From contig WELA01009689.1 in NCBI GenBank assembly GCA_009602735.1, positions 170,831 to 234,830 of the forward strand: a stretch of DNA of 64,000 nucleotides. Reading direction: 5' to 3'. Origin of the DNA: Mesotaenium endlicherianum (lineage: Eukaryota; Streptophyta; Zygnematophyceae; Zygnematales; Mesotaeniaceae). The notes under the pieces were generated by a model. It saw only the letters and a list, made by a program, of their open reading frames with translations. It was not told where the DNA came from and made no database searches. This document shows positions 38,762-49,465 of the stretch, piece after piece. Position numbers and translations under genes: made by a program. The stretch's first letter is position 1; every line of letters starts with the position of its first letter.

Positions 38762-39462
38762 GACGCATACTACGTGACAATGACAGCCATCCAACGGGCG
38801 GCGCTGCCGCACGCGCTTTGCAAACGCGACGTGCTGGGCGCCGCCAAGATTGGCTCCGGCAAGACGCCTCTGGTGTGCCTTGTGCGTGCCTGTGAGTGTG
38901 CGTGTGCGCGTGCGTGCGTTTGGGTGGGCCTCGGCAAGGTGCCCGCTCTTCTCATTCCGGTGCGTGTGTGTGCGTGTGTATGTGTGTGTGCACATGCATA
39001 TGGGTGTGCAAATGCGTGCGTGTTGTTGCGAACCTATAAGCTGCCGTCCGTGCGCCCTTGTGTCCCCTCTCCCGCCCTCTTCCTCTCCTCCTCCCGCCCT
39101 CTCCCTCCCTTCTTGTCCACCTCCCTTTCTCCTTTCCTCCCTCCGCCTCCCCCCCGCATCCCCCCCCCCCTTTTGCAACACGCAGATTTTGGAGAAGCAG
39201 TACAGCGCGTTGTGGAGGGCGACAGATGGTATGGGTGTCATCGTGGTCTCGCCCACGCACAAGCTGGCCACGCAGATCTTCAACAAGCTGAAGCGCGCGG
39301 GGGCGCCACCACGCGCTCTCGAGGGGGCTGCTCATCGGCGGCCACAAGGAGCTGCAGGCGGAGCGCGAGCGCGTGGGCACCCTCAATATGCTTGTGTGCA
39401 CGCCCGGGCGGCTGTTGCAGCAAATGGACGAGATCCCACACTTTGACTGCACTCACCTGCAG
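38762..39462 (+). CDS. DEAD-box RNA helicase, DBP4/DDX10-like, partial (two core exons, rest not in window)
   Basis: The first exon (38762 to about 38881) follows CAG and encodes the Q motif (TAIQRAALPHAL) and the Walker A motif I (GAAKIGSGKT). The second (39186-39462) follows a long pyrimidine tract ending ACACGCAG. It encodes ILEKQYSALW, motif Ia region SPTHKLATQIF, then LLIGGHKELQAERERV and motif Ib TPGRLLQQMDEI, ending at CTGCAG|GTGAGC. The order and wording fit DBP4/DDX10, nucleolar helicases of 18S rRNA maturation. A mini-exon at 38939-38959 (VPALLIP) is possible. Odd points: one extra base around 39296-39304 shifts frame within the second exon (a G run, so perhaps a sequence error); motif Ia reads THKLA rather than TRELA; and the DEAD-box exon onward is missing, with an LTR element starting 1 kb downstream. 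It could be a gene fragment or a broken gene. Confidence 0.65.
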
Positions 39463-40508
39463 GTGAGCGCGCGCATGTTGGAGAGGGGGGGGGGAGGGGG
39501 GGAGCATAGCAGCACATGATGTCTTCTTTTTGACTCAACCTGTTGTGCTGTCTATTGTCCTGGTCTGTGGGCCGGGACGTGCGTAGGTTGCTCACTTCCT
39601 GCGCAGTGGCTGCACCTTTTGAAAGCTCCGCATGTGCGACAGCGTGCCCTGTTCTTTTTGACAGTGTGCGTATCTGATCTTCTCTTGGCTATTCTTCTAC
39701 AGTCCTTCTGTTGTGGCCTGCACTGCGCTTGCTGCTGCTGGCTGCCGCTCTCTTCCAGGTTCTCTTCTACACACTTTTGCCTACCCTTGCCCTCTGATTC
39801 TTCCTTTCCCGCGTTGCCTCTTCAAGTTGGCAATTTGCCCGCAGCAGGTTGTTTAGGTCCTATTTGCACACGCCCACCCTTCACCCTCATGCCTCCTTTC
39901 CATGCCAGGAGACAATTCTCCTGAGCCTGGGCCGCCCTCCTCTTGCCATCTTTGTTGAGCACGCACGTTCCTCACCTTTATTCTTTTGTCCAACCTGCAG
40001 CCTTCTTCACCCTGCAAGCACTTGCCGCAAGCTTTCCATCTGCCCCCGTCTGTCATCCTCTTTGCTCCCCCTCCCCCCTCCCCCCAATGGTGAAAGCAGT
40101 AAATCTCATGTGCTGGCTGCTAGTTGTTGGCAATTGGCTGCCAGCTTGGCTCCGCTCTGCCCGCTTGGACCAACTGCCAGCTTGGCTCTGCATTGCTCGC
40201 TTGGAGGTTCGAAAGAATAGAAGGGCGCCACTCAGTTTGTGGCTGTCTTGTCCGTCCTTAAATAGCTTATGCGAGCAGTGGGAGGCTAAGTGCTTAGTTG
40301 TGCATTATAGGCATACATGAGCTGATAATGTTCGATTACTAGTAATTAACTTACAGTACAAGATATTTATATCACAATCTATATGCACATTCATCATTAT
40401 ATTTGGTAACAAAAGTTGATTGTTAACTTTAAGAACGGCTTATTTGGCATGTATTATTGTTTTCTTAAGCTACAGTACAAAAGTCATTTTGTATCATAAC
40501 ACAGAAGC
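39463..40508. other. Pyrimidine-rich flank of the helicase exons, no further exon seen
   Basis: I looked for the next DBP4 exon (VLDEADR region) on the plus strand and did not find it. The region is C/T-rich, with several TTGCCNNCNTGCC-like repeats around 40100-40210, and becomes AT-rich from 40260 up to the LTR. Confidence 0.4.
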
Positions 40509-41228
40509 TGTAATGAATCAGTATATTAGTAGATATAATATACATTTAAATATAATAGTTTATTAAGTTCAGCCTGCTGAACTCTAGTTAGTAATCAGTG
40601 TGCTGGACTTTATATTTAATATCAGTTTAATGACTCAGCCAAAAGCAGTAGGCTGAAGTCAACTTAAGTCAGCTTGCTGACACATTCTTTGACAGCCAGC
40701 TGACTTCCGTACTCGGTAGCAGCGAACTGCCTCGATATGCATCTAAGTGTGGTATGCTAGATGAATGGCCAGATGACATCCCTATGATGGATGGCGATTC
40801 GGGATGATGGGAGATGGCGGTGGATTTGGTTAACCGAGGTCCTACCAACGTGGTTAACTCCCGGGTAGGCAGTGCCATCGCACTAGCCGTTGAACAGTAA
40901 ACTCATTCCATGTACATATGCTAGGCATTGCTCTCGAGTTCGGCATTCGGAAACGGGACCAACTCTCTTGTACGGCTTACTGAGAGGGATCTGAATCCAA
41001 GGCAAGAAGCCATTGATACGCACTGTCTTCTAACTTTGCTTATGTATGAGTTTACTGATTGCATTAATAATGCTAGTTAACTCGCATTTGACTTACGATT
41101 ATTATTCACTGCTAGTGTGTTGTCCTTTGCCGTTTAACCAGTTAACGGAAAATACCATAAAGATTACTTGCTAATATAAAGATCTTTATTAATTGTTAAT
41201 CGCCCATTTGGTAAGTCGATTCATTTCA
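40509..41228 (+). repeat. 5' LTR, 720 bp
   Basis: Starts TGTAATGAATCAG and ends GATTCATTTCA; one base later comes the PBS. The core CCTACC/GGTAGG stem lies at 40841-40869. Confidence 0.9.
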
Positions 41229-41229
41229 G

Positions 41230-41241
41230 TGGTATCGGAGC
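41230..41241 (+). other. Primer-binding site (initiator-Met tRNA type)
   Basis: TGGTATCGGAGC differs by one base from the common plant retroelement PBS TGGTATCAGAGC, complementary to the 3' end of initiator-Met tRNA. Confidence 0.8.
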
Positions 41242-41262
41242 AGTTATCACAGTCTTCTTTGT

Positions 41263-42789
41263 ATGGTAAGGACAAGGTCTCAAACTTGCAACTCCCGAGA
41301 CATGGAGAACCAGGATAACGAGAATGTCGAAAACCAAGCGGAAAGCCATGTAGCGGGAACCCGTACCTATTCTGAAGCAGTGGCAGATATTGCAGCTAGA
41401 GAGACAGCAGATGAGGCAACTGCTATTGCCGCAGTCGCAGCACAACAAGCTGAGGAGGAGAGAGCCAGATTAGAAGCTGAACAATTAGCAAAGGTCGTTG
41501 AACATACAAGAAGGAGGGAAGGACAGCCAGCTGACGAGCACACTGTTGAAGAACTTATGGCATCAAGGGCCAATGTTATGAACCCACCTCTTGCTGTACA
41601 ACTCAATGAACCCCTAGGTCAAATACGTGACCGGTTGAATGCGACAGGAATTGCTGCTGCAGGAGCGAGAGGGACTGTTGAGGACACTACTCAGCGAGTA
41701 GATGCCAATGCTGCTGCTGCATTTGCCAGACTACCACCCCAGAGTGTAGACTTGGGAGCATTGTTTGTTCAAATGTAGTCGCAAATGACGACCATGTATC
41801 AGTCCCAACAAGAGGACAAAAGAATCATAATGTCTCCACTGCGGGACAGAGACCAACTGGGGTCTCAAACCACTGGTGGTGATGGCAGAGGGCCTAGTAA
41901 GCCCAAGCCGAAACCCCCCCAGGACTATGATCCTGGGGGAAACAGAAAGTATTACCTGATCAAGTTTCTCGCGGATGTTGAGCAGTGGTTGGAGAACTAC
42001 CCAGAACTGCAAGATGACGTGAAGGTCAGGCACACTGGTGCGCTACTGAAAGGCAGTGCCGCAGAATGGTGGTTACACTGGAAAGGAGAGCGTAAGGCTC
42101 AGCAACTCGGTGACCCTACGTGGGTAGAGTTTGTCAAGAAGTTGCATAAGAAGTTTGATGTCATCAACCAGCAGGAGAAAGCTATCTATGCAATGATCTC
42201 CCTGACACTGAAGCAGACCACTTCAGTCGCTGAGTTTGCTCAAAAGTTCCAGGAGAACATGATGAAGCAGCCAGACTTGCCAGAACAGTACAAGATAGCA
42301 TACTTCAGGTATGACTTGAAATCCGAAGTCTCTGGACATTTTGCTGAGAAGAAGTATGAGAGATTGGCTGACTTGATTCAGGATGCTGATGCCTGGGATC
42401 AGCAGCAGTTCAATCACAAGCGCCAGAGTAATTCTTTGGTGTCTAAGATTGTCAAAAAGCCCCACAATTCCTACAATGTGATTGAAGGAGACCAGGCTGA
42501 GAATAATCACGGTGATGAATACGAGTATGAGTATAATGCTATACAGTCTAGAGGTAGAGGTGGTTTCTCTCGAGGCGGCTATGGAAGAGGTGGTGGTAGG
42601 ACTAAGCCGAGACCAGCCTCATCAAAATCCATTTGCTACCATTGTCAGCAATGGGGCCACTACAGAGAACAGTGTCCAATCAAGCACCTTCCGAAGGTCG
42701 AGAGAAAAGACCAGCCTTTAAAAGACAGCAACAGTCAGTATTCCAGTCTACTGACTGTGAGGATGCTAGAGATAGTGAGTAGTCACTAG
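41263..42789 (+). CDS. gag of the chromovirus (broken copy)
   Basis: The N-terminal part is Ala/Glu-rich and predicted coiled coil (about 41380-41520). A capsid-type region follows (WLENYPELQD, then AEWWLHWKGE and FVKKLHKKFD, about 41960-42160). A basic Arg/Gly-rich segment (GRGGFSRGGYGRGGGR, about 42550-42600) precedes a CCHC zinc knuckle CYHCQQWGHYREQC (about 42634-42675) that binds RNA during packaging. The gag of the minus-strand relic at 15276-18797 is homologous along its length. Confidence 0.85.
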
Positions 42790-42950
42790 CTGCCCTCGTA
42801 GCAGGTACTATGGGTCCTGCGGAACTGGATTCACTATGCATGCCTGACAACCAGATAAAGGAGACCATCAGCAATATGGACGTCCAGAGAGTGCACACTC
42901 TGGATGCTCTTGTTCCATGGCCAACATTTCTTTGCTAAGTCAAGAGAACA

Positions 42951-45900
42951 ATGCGAAAGTCAGGAAAAAAGACAGTCCCCCCTATCCTACTGCATTGCAT
43001 GATTGCAGGTAGGAAGGTTAGGGCATTTGTTGACGGAGGGGCGTCACATGCTTTTATCCACTGGGACTTAGTTAAGCGGCTAAGGCTGCCTACTGTCACC
43101 CAAGGGAATAGAAAAATAATTTCAAAGATGCCTCAAGTATCCCGGGAGGAGTTATAACCAAGCCTATTGAGGTCCAGTTAGGTTATGGCATTGAAGTTCT
43201 AACTGAAACGCTTACATTTGAGGTACTCAACACTGGCTTTTATGATCTCGTGCTAGGCAGCTCCTGGCTTAATAGACATCAAGCTGAAGTATGTTGGAGC
43301 AGAGGTACAGTTAAAGTGAGAGGAGCCAGTGATGGGCAGACTAACTTGGCACCCACCAGTGCTCTTCCTCTTGTCCTGTGTGGATGGCAACTGAAGGAAA
43401 AGAAGAGGCTTCCAGAAGGATGCAAGTTGCTGAATGCAATGGAGTTTGCCAAAAGTTGGAACCAGAAGGAAGACAGAATGTTATGTCTGTTGCTAAGAGA
43501 GGTACCTCCTCAACCTGAAAAAGTGGTTGAGAAAAAGGTAAGCCCTCCGGAGCACCCTACTGTTGCAAAANGTTGCAAAACTTGTTGCTCAGTACACGGA
43601 TGTTTTTATTATGCCTTCGGGACTACCACCTAAGAGGGAAGTAGATCATAGGATTGATTTATTACCTGGGAGTCAGCCACCCTGGCAACGCACTTACGGC
43701 TTGTCTTAAGTTAAAACACAGATTGCAGAGCTTGAGGAAAATGGGTAGATTTCCCCCAGTAAATCACCTTACGGCGCGCACCCATCCTATTTGTTAAAAA
43801 AAAGGATGGCAGTATGCAAATGTGTGTGGATTACAGAGCTCTGAACAAAATTACAGTAAAGAACAAGTATGCTTTACCCAGAATCGAGGACTTGCTTGAT
43901 ACCCTGTCTGGTGCTAAGGTGTTCAGAAAGATAGATCTCAAGAGTGGTTATCATCAAATCAGAATTGCTGAGAGGAATGAACACAAGACTGCCTTCCGCA
44001 CACGTTATGGACACTATGAGTTCAACGTGATGCCATTTGGACTGACTAATGCTCCCGCGACCTTCATGGGTGCTATGAATGACATATTCAGACCTTATTT
44101 GGATAAGTTTGTGCGAGTTTTCCTGGATGATATTTTAATTTTCTCTAAAGATGAAGCTCAGCACGCTGAACACTTAAGGACAGTCCTGGACACTCAAAGA
44201 AAAAATCACTTATATGCTAAAATGAGCAAGTGTGATTTCTTTAAAGATTTCTTTAAATAAAATATCGAATTCTTAGGCCACGTTGTCAGTAAAGACGGCA
44301 TCAGTGTGGACCCTAAGAAAGTCCAGACCATAAGGGACTGGCTAGTACCACAGTCTGTCTCAGAAGTTAGATCCTTCCTCGGGTTGGCTAACCACTATAG
44401 GAGATTTATTGAGAATTATTCCACAAAGGCCAGTAAACTGACTGACCTTACTAAGAAAGACATAGGGTATGTGTGGGGGGAAGAGCAGCAGGCTGCCTTC
44501 CAGACCCTTAAAGATGCCCTTTGTTCTGCCCCGGTGCGAGCCGTGTATGACCCCGNGAGCCGTGTATGACCCCAACAAACCGATGCAGGTGGTCACTGAT
44601 GCCTCTGACTTTGCCATGGGTGCTATTTTGCTGCAGCCTGCTGACAAAACCACAAAGGCTGTTAAGGTACGGCAGGAGTGGCACCCTGTGTTGTACGAGT
44701 CTATGAAATTTAATCCACCGGAAATTAATTACTCAGTGCATGATAAAGAGCTGCTAGCTATCATTCATGTACTCAAACAGTGGAGACCATACTTACATGG
44801 TAAAGCTTTTAAGGTGATTACAGATCATCTAGCTCTGACCCACTTTCAGAAGAAGTCCAAGCTGTCGAGGAGGGAGACCATCTGGAGCCAAATGCTGGAG
44901 CAGTTTCAAGTCCAGATCGACTACAAACCAGGGAAGTTGAATCCTGCTGATGCACTCTCTAGAAGACCTGACTTGCAAGAAAGGAACTTTAGTCAGCATG
45001 CTGTCGATAAAGTCCTGTGTGCACTCACTTCACTAAAAGTGAAAAAGTCCTTCCNAGTGAAAAAGTCCTTCCTCAAACAACTTAGGAAAGCCTACCTTTC
45101 TGACCCAACATTTGAGCCCAGCCCCACTACTGGTGTGTGTCGTGCTACTGCCCTTGGGTACCGGCTTAAGGCAGGGGTCTGGGTGACTGAAACCACTTCA
45201 GGAAGGCTGAAGCTGGTCATTCCTAATAACTTGGAAATAAGGTCCCTCTTACTGAGTCAAGCCCATGACATTTTAGTGGGTGGTCATTTGGGGCAGGCCA
45301 AAACTGTTGGCAAATTGGCAAGACATTATCATTGGGAGGGGTTGCCCCGGGAGGTCTTGAAATATGTGAAGTCCTGTGATCAGTGTCAAAGAAATAAGTC
45401 TAGGCACACACCACCGGGAGGTCTCTTGCAACCACTGCCCATCCCAGCTGGACGCTGGGAAACCATATCCATGGACTGGGTGGTCATACTACCACGAACT
45501 GCCAATGGGCATGATTCAATACTGGTAGTCGTGGATAAACTGACAAAAATGGTCATTTTTATACCCACAACTGTCAAAGTGACTGCACTCGAAACAGCGA
45601 GACAGTTCTATAAGCATGTAGTATGTCAACATGGGCTTCCCTCTAAGATCATCTCAGACAGAGACTCAAAATTTACCTCTAAGTTCTGGAGAGCTTTAAT
45701 GGGGTTAATGGGAGTCAAACAGCTGCTCAGCACAGTTAACCACCCTCAGACTGATGGGCAGACTGAAAGAACTAACCGAGTTCTGCAGGAGGTGCTGAGA
45801 GCATACATTAACCAAAAACAAGATAATTGGGATGACCTGTTGCCTCATATTCAGTTTGCGGTCAACAGTGCGATGCACGCGTCAACGGGCAAGACTCCTT

Positions 45901-46568
45901 TTGAACTTAGCCTGGGTGGAGTGCCTAAGTCTCCTTTAGATGTGCTAGGGGAGTCCTTAACACACCCTGACGGGATTGACAATCGGGTCTCCCTTTAGTT
46001 AACTCAGGAGTTTGCTGACACCCTGTCAGAAGTCCAACAAAACTTGCACAAAGCCCAAGAAAACCAACAGAAATACGCTAATCAACACCGTCGGGAGCTG
46101 ACTTTTTCTAAGGGCGATTTAGTCAAACTGCATTCTCAGCACCTGTACCTACCTGGTGTGGTCAAGAAAAAGCCTGGCCCTGTCTGGGTCGGTCCATATT
46201 TGGTGGTGCGTCGTGTCGGTCAGAACGCTCACAAACTGAACATGTCAGCCGAATACAAGGGTCACCCGGTCTTTAATGTCTCCTTCCTGGTACCATACAT
46301 CAAAGGTGATACACTGTTCAAAGGTCGGTTACCTGTCCAACCGGGACCGGTCCCTGCTGTCCGGGACGGCGACCCTGAGGAATATGAGGTTGAGGAGATT
46401 TTAGACGCGCGCTCGGTCCGTCGATCGTCTAAATATTTCATGAAGTACCTCATTCGATGGAAGGGTTACGATGCCTCTGGGGACACTTGGGAATTTAAAG
46501 ATCATTTGACTAATGCCAAAGGGGCGTTGAAACGGTTCCACCTTCGGGCGGCTGGAGCACCTCCCTAA
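42951..46568 (+). CDS. pol of the chromovirus: PR, RT, RNase H, IN, chromodomain (broken copy)
   Basis: Domains in order: aspartic protease ([14 protein letters not shown], about 43020-43065); reverse transcriptase ([20 protein letters not shown], then FLDDILIFS, about 43800-44260); RNase H ([15 protein letters not shown] to [11 protein letters not shown], about 44590-44860); integrase with zinc-binding HHCC region ([11 protein letters not shown]), a D-D-E core with [11 protein letters not shown] (about 45730-45780) and a GPY/F module (about 46150-46300); chromodomain ([24 protein letters not shown], about 46378-46560). A chromodomain on integrase defines chromoviruses and directs integration to histone-marked chromatin. 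Confidence 0.9.
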
Positions 46569-46947
46569 TAGTCATTTCAGTTGACACGGGAAGGTGACAA
46601 CAGGTCTTGTCTCCATTTAAGTTGGAAAGGAAAATATATGACCGTTAGTGTGCAAGAGCGAGACAGGGACAGTTATGTGAACCCTAAGTGTCAGCATAGT
46701 GACAGAGAGGACAGCCTGGCCCACATAAAGTACCTTTGGCTGAAGGAAAAGGGCACAACAATACATCACTAAACACACCTGAAAACCCATTCATACGCTT
46801 ATGTCTAGCGCACCGCAACTACGTCAACTCCTAGCAATCACCCTGTAAGGTAAACAGGAACAAATATAATATACTTATAAGAACTCCCTCCCTTCCTGCA
46901 ACTCCTATGACAAAGGGCGATATCCTACTAACTTGTGCCCTGGTTGC

Positions 46948-48213
46948 ATGTGCAGAATGGCTCCCACCACACAAAAGGAGGACAGAAAGCACAAGGCATT
47001 AGAAGCCAGGAGGACAATGGAGCAATACCAGAAGGAGCTGGCGGCCACGTCCCTCACCAGGAGAGAACAAGAAAGGGTCCGCAAACAACAAGAGGCGGCA
47101 GAAGAAGCACAGAGGAAGAAGGATCAAGAAGCGGAAAACCTCAGGAAAGCTGAGGACGAGAGACATAAGAAACAACAAGAAGAAGCGGCAGCGGCAGAGG
47201 AGGAGAGAAGGAAAAAGGCTGAAGCGGACAGGCAAAACAGCTTGGCCACTTACAGGTATACTGTGGTTGGTGGCCAAAACTTTGATAACCTGAAGGAAGC
47301 ATTGCTGGCAGCCCAGGAGATCAACAAGCTGGAACAGACAACACTACTAGAGAGGGAAGGAGCTGCAACACTGGATAGGTACATTGAGACACACATGGGT
47401 GTGGTCCTCTACGAGGATTATGCCAAGATGGTAGGCTATACAGCAGAGCAGGCCCGGTACCTTGCAGATGATTCAGAGGACAAGCCGGTCCCAATACCGG
47501 GCATAGTGGGAGATCAGAGACTCATCAGGATGTTGAGCATGCGGCCTGATAGCTTTAAGGATACGGTGTTCTACCTCACACTACTGCCAGCTTACAATGA
47601 AGTTGAGAAAAGGAGCTGGGAGTACATGGCCAGGGAAGCAGGACAGCATATGTTCTCTCCCCACTCGTTCCCGTGTAAACTGAGGAAGGCTGAGCATGGA
47701 CCCCAGTTTTACCAGCAGCCAACAGACTGGAGGTGGATGACCGTCACAAACAAGAAGCAGGAGTGTGACCGAGCCCAACCGGATGACTTCCACTATGGCC
47801 TAGACGGCTATCTCATCCTACCACCTCACATTGCCCCTTGGGACCCCAGGCTGAATGGCTGCCAGAGCAATATGAATGCAGAGACCAAAGAGCACAGGAG
47901 GAGGGGGAGAGACTACTTCTCTAAGGGAAAGCATGCCTGCGTCAAATGGGCGAAGAATGCAGGCCGGATAGATATCAGCAGGCTGAAGGCCAAGCAACCT
48001 CCAGCGCGCCCTAAGAAAGGGAGGTCAGTAGACTACTCCATGTCTACTAGGGAGCAGGATGACTTAGTGGACGAGACTCTTACTCTCTCTGAGGAGGAGG
48101 ATGAGGAGGATGACGAAGAAGAACAAGGCAGGGGAGAAGCATCAGGAGCTGGTACTCAGGAGACCCAGGGGCAGGCAGGGGCACTTCCTAAGGAACCAAG
48201 ATCAGGTATATGA
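46948..48213 (+). CDS. Accessory ORF1 of the chromovirus, coiled-coil protein of unknown function
   Basis: About 420 residues, fully open, between the chromodomain and the 3' LTR, where env-like or extra genes sit in some LTR elements. ATGs at 46948 and 46957 are both possible; the second has the better context (AGAATGG). Residues from about 20 to 100 form a highly charged heptad-like coiled coil (repeats such as KQQEAAEEAQRKKDQEAE). A globular central part has many Tyr, Trp and Pro (for example QPTDWRWMTVTNKKQECD, near 47720-47770). The C-terminus is basic (LKAKQPPARPKKGRS) and then strongly acidic (EEEDEEDDEEEQ). No signal peptide, membrane segment or fusion-protein feature is seen, so it is not an obvious envelope. 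I do not recognise the family. It could be a captured host gene or an element-specific nucleic-acid or chromatin binder. Confidence 0.7.
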   Translation: MCRMAPTTQKEDRKHKALEARRTMEQYQKELAATSLTRREQERVRKQQEAAEEAQRKKDQEAENLRKAEDERHKKQQEEAAAAEEERRKKAEADRQNSLATYRYTVVGGQNFDNLKEALLAAQEINKLEQTTLLEREGAATLDRYIETHMGVVLYEDYAKMVGYTAEQARYLADDSEDKPVPIPGIVGDQRLIRMLSMRPDSFKDTVFYLTLLPAYNEVEKRSWEYMAREAGQHMFSPHSFPCKLRKAEHGPQFYQQPTDWRWMTVTNKKQECDRAQPDDFHYGLDGYLILPPHIAPWDPRLNGCQSNMNAETKEHRRRGRDYFSKGKHACVKWAKNAGRIDISRLKAKQPPARPKKGRSVDYSMSTREQDDLVDETLTLSEEEDEEDDEEEQGRGEASGAGTQETQGQAGALPKEPRSGI

Positions 48214-48228
48214 AACGTGGTCCCGGTC

Positions 48229-48633
48229 ATGGAGGCCACCAGACCCCGCACTCGCTCCCCCAGCCCACCTGCCCAAGCAGGGGAAGAAGCTGATCTGACT
48301 GTACTTGGCAGCAGACACAGGCAGAAATCCCCTGAGGACAGGGGTGCCAGAAGAGGGACACGCGGGGTGGCCAGAGGTATGCCGGCCTCCCCCTTCGCTC
48401 AGGGACATGTACCTCTTGCCAATGTATTTCAGCATCCTACTGGAATGCCTGTCTATGTGGGGATCAACACCCAAGTGGGTGAAGAGCAGGCTACCATCCT
48501 TCGTTCTCCTCGAGGTCCAACTTTAGAACAAACGGGGTTCTGTAGAAGGCCAGCTGACAGACCTAGAGGGCTGTCCAGATCTAGGTCCAGATCTCGGTCT
48601 CCTGATCCTGAAGCCCCAGGAGCAACCCCCTAG
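48229..48633 (+). CDS. Accessory ORF2 of the chromovirus, Arg/Ser-rich small protein
   Basis: 134 residues starting at ATG 48229, only 16 bases after accessory ORF1 ends. It is rich in Pro, Arg and Ser, with an RS tail (GLSRSRSRSRSPDPEAPGA) like those of SR splicing factors. The middle (PLANVFQHPTGMPVYVGINT) is matched by a piece of the older relic at 32285-32490, so the reading frame belongs to the element family and was kept through its history. A role in RNA handling is only a guess from composition. Confidence 0.6.
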   Translation: MEATRPRTRSPSPPAQAGEEADLTVLGSRHRQKSPEDRGARRGTRGVARGMPASPFAQGHVPLANVFQHPTGMPVYVGINTQVGEEQATILRSPRGPTLEQTGFCRRPADRPRGLSRSRSRSRSPDPEAPGATP

Positions 48634-48710
48634 GTGACAGGCTGAAGAGGCAGTCAGTGGGGGAGGCTGGTCAGGTTCAGTTCCCTTATTTAAAGTTTCA
48701 GCAGTTTAAT

Positions 48711-48745
48711 GTTGTCGAGGCGACAACAAGTTAAGTTGGAGGGAG
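48711..48745 (+). other. Hairpin and polypurine tract before the 3' LTR
   Basis: GTTGTCGAGGCGACAAC (48711-48727) forms a 7-bp stem with a 3-base loop. It is followed by AAGTTAAGTTGGAGGGAG, the polypurine tract that primes plus-strand synthesis, and then the LTR at 48746. The same arrangement recurs at 29530, 32713 and, without a matching LTR, 28649. Confidence 0.6.
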
Positions 48746-49465
48746 TGTAATGAATCAGTATATTAGTGGATATAATATTCATCTACATATAATAGTTAAT
48801 TAAGTTCAGCCTGCTGAACTCTAGTTAATAATCAGTCTGGTGGACTTTATACTTAATATCAGTTTAATGACTCAGCCGAAAGCAGCAGGCTGAGGTCACC
48901 TTAAGTCAGCTTGCTGACACATTCTTTGACAGCCAGCTGACTTCCGTACTCGGTAGCAGCGAATCGCCTCGATATGCATCTAAGTGTGGTATGCTAGATG
49001 AATGGCCAGATGACATCCCTATGATGGATGGCGATTCGGGATGATGGGAGATGGCGGTGGATTTGGTTAACCGAGGTCCTACCAACGTGGTTAACTCCCG
49101 GGTAGGCGGTGCCATCGCACTGGCCGTTGAACACTAAACTCATTCCATGTACATATGCTAGGCATTGCTCTCAAGTTCGGCATTCGGAAACGGGACCAAC
49201 TCTCTTGTACGGCTTACTGAGAGGGATTTGAATCCAAGGTGAGAAGCCACTGATACGCACTGTCTTCTAACCTTGCTTATGTATGAGTTTACTGATTGCA
49301 TTATTGATGCTAGTTTACTCGCCTTTGACTTACGAGTATTATTCATTGCTAGTGTGTTGTCCTTTGCCGTTTAACCAGTTAACGGAAAATACTATAAAGA
49401 TTACTTGCTGATATGAAGATCTTTATTAATTGTTAATCGTCTATTTGGTAAGTCGATTCATTTCA
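48746..49465 (+). repeat. 3' LTR, 720 bp
   Basis: Same length and termini as 40509-41228. The two copies are about 95 percent identical by eye. Confidence 0.9.

Larger units (their letters stand above)
40509..49465 (+). mobile_element. Ty3/gypsy chromovirus, nearly complete, with two accessory ORFs
   Basis: Two 720-bp LTRs (40509-41228 and 48746-49465) flank gag, protease, reverse transcriptase, RNase H, integrase and chromodomain, then two extra ORFs. The PBS TGGTATCGGAGC (41230-41241) matches initiator-Met tRNA. The polypurine tract AAGTTGGAGGGAG ends at 48745. No clean target-site duplication is seen (GAAGC versus CGAGC). The LTRs differ at roughly 35-40 of 720 positions by eye, so the insertion is not recent. 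The coding part has about half a dozen breaks, some of which may be assembly joins. It inserted downstream of the helicase exons. Confidence 0.9.

Noticed and set aside
38558-39286. Minus-strand frame of 242 residues over the helicase exons
   Set aside because: Low-complexity antisense of purine/pyrimidine and GT-rich introns; the plus strand holds the recognisable helicase motifs.
46948-48213. An envelope gene in the accessory position
   Set aside because: No signal peptide, transmembrane segment, fusion peptide or Cys pattern is seen; the protein is a charged, soluble-looking coiled coil.
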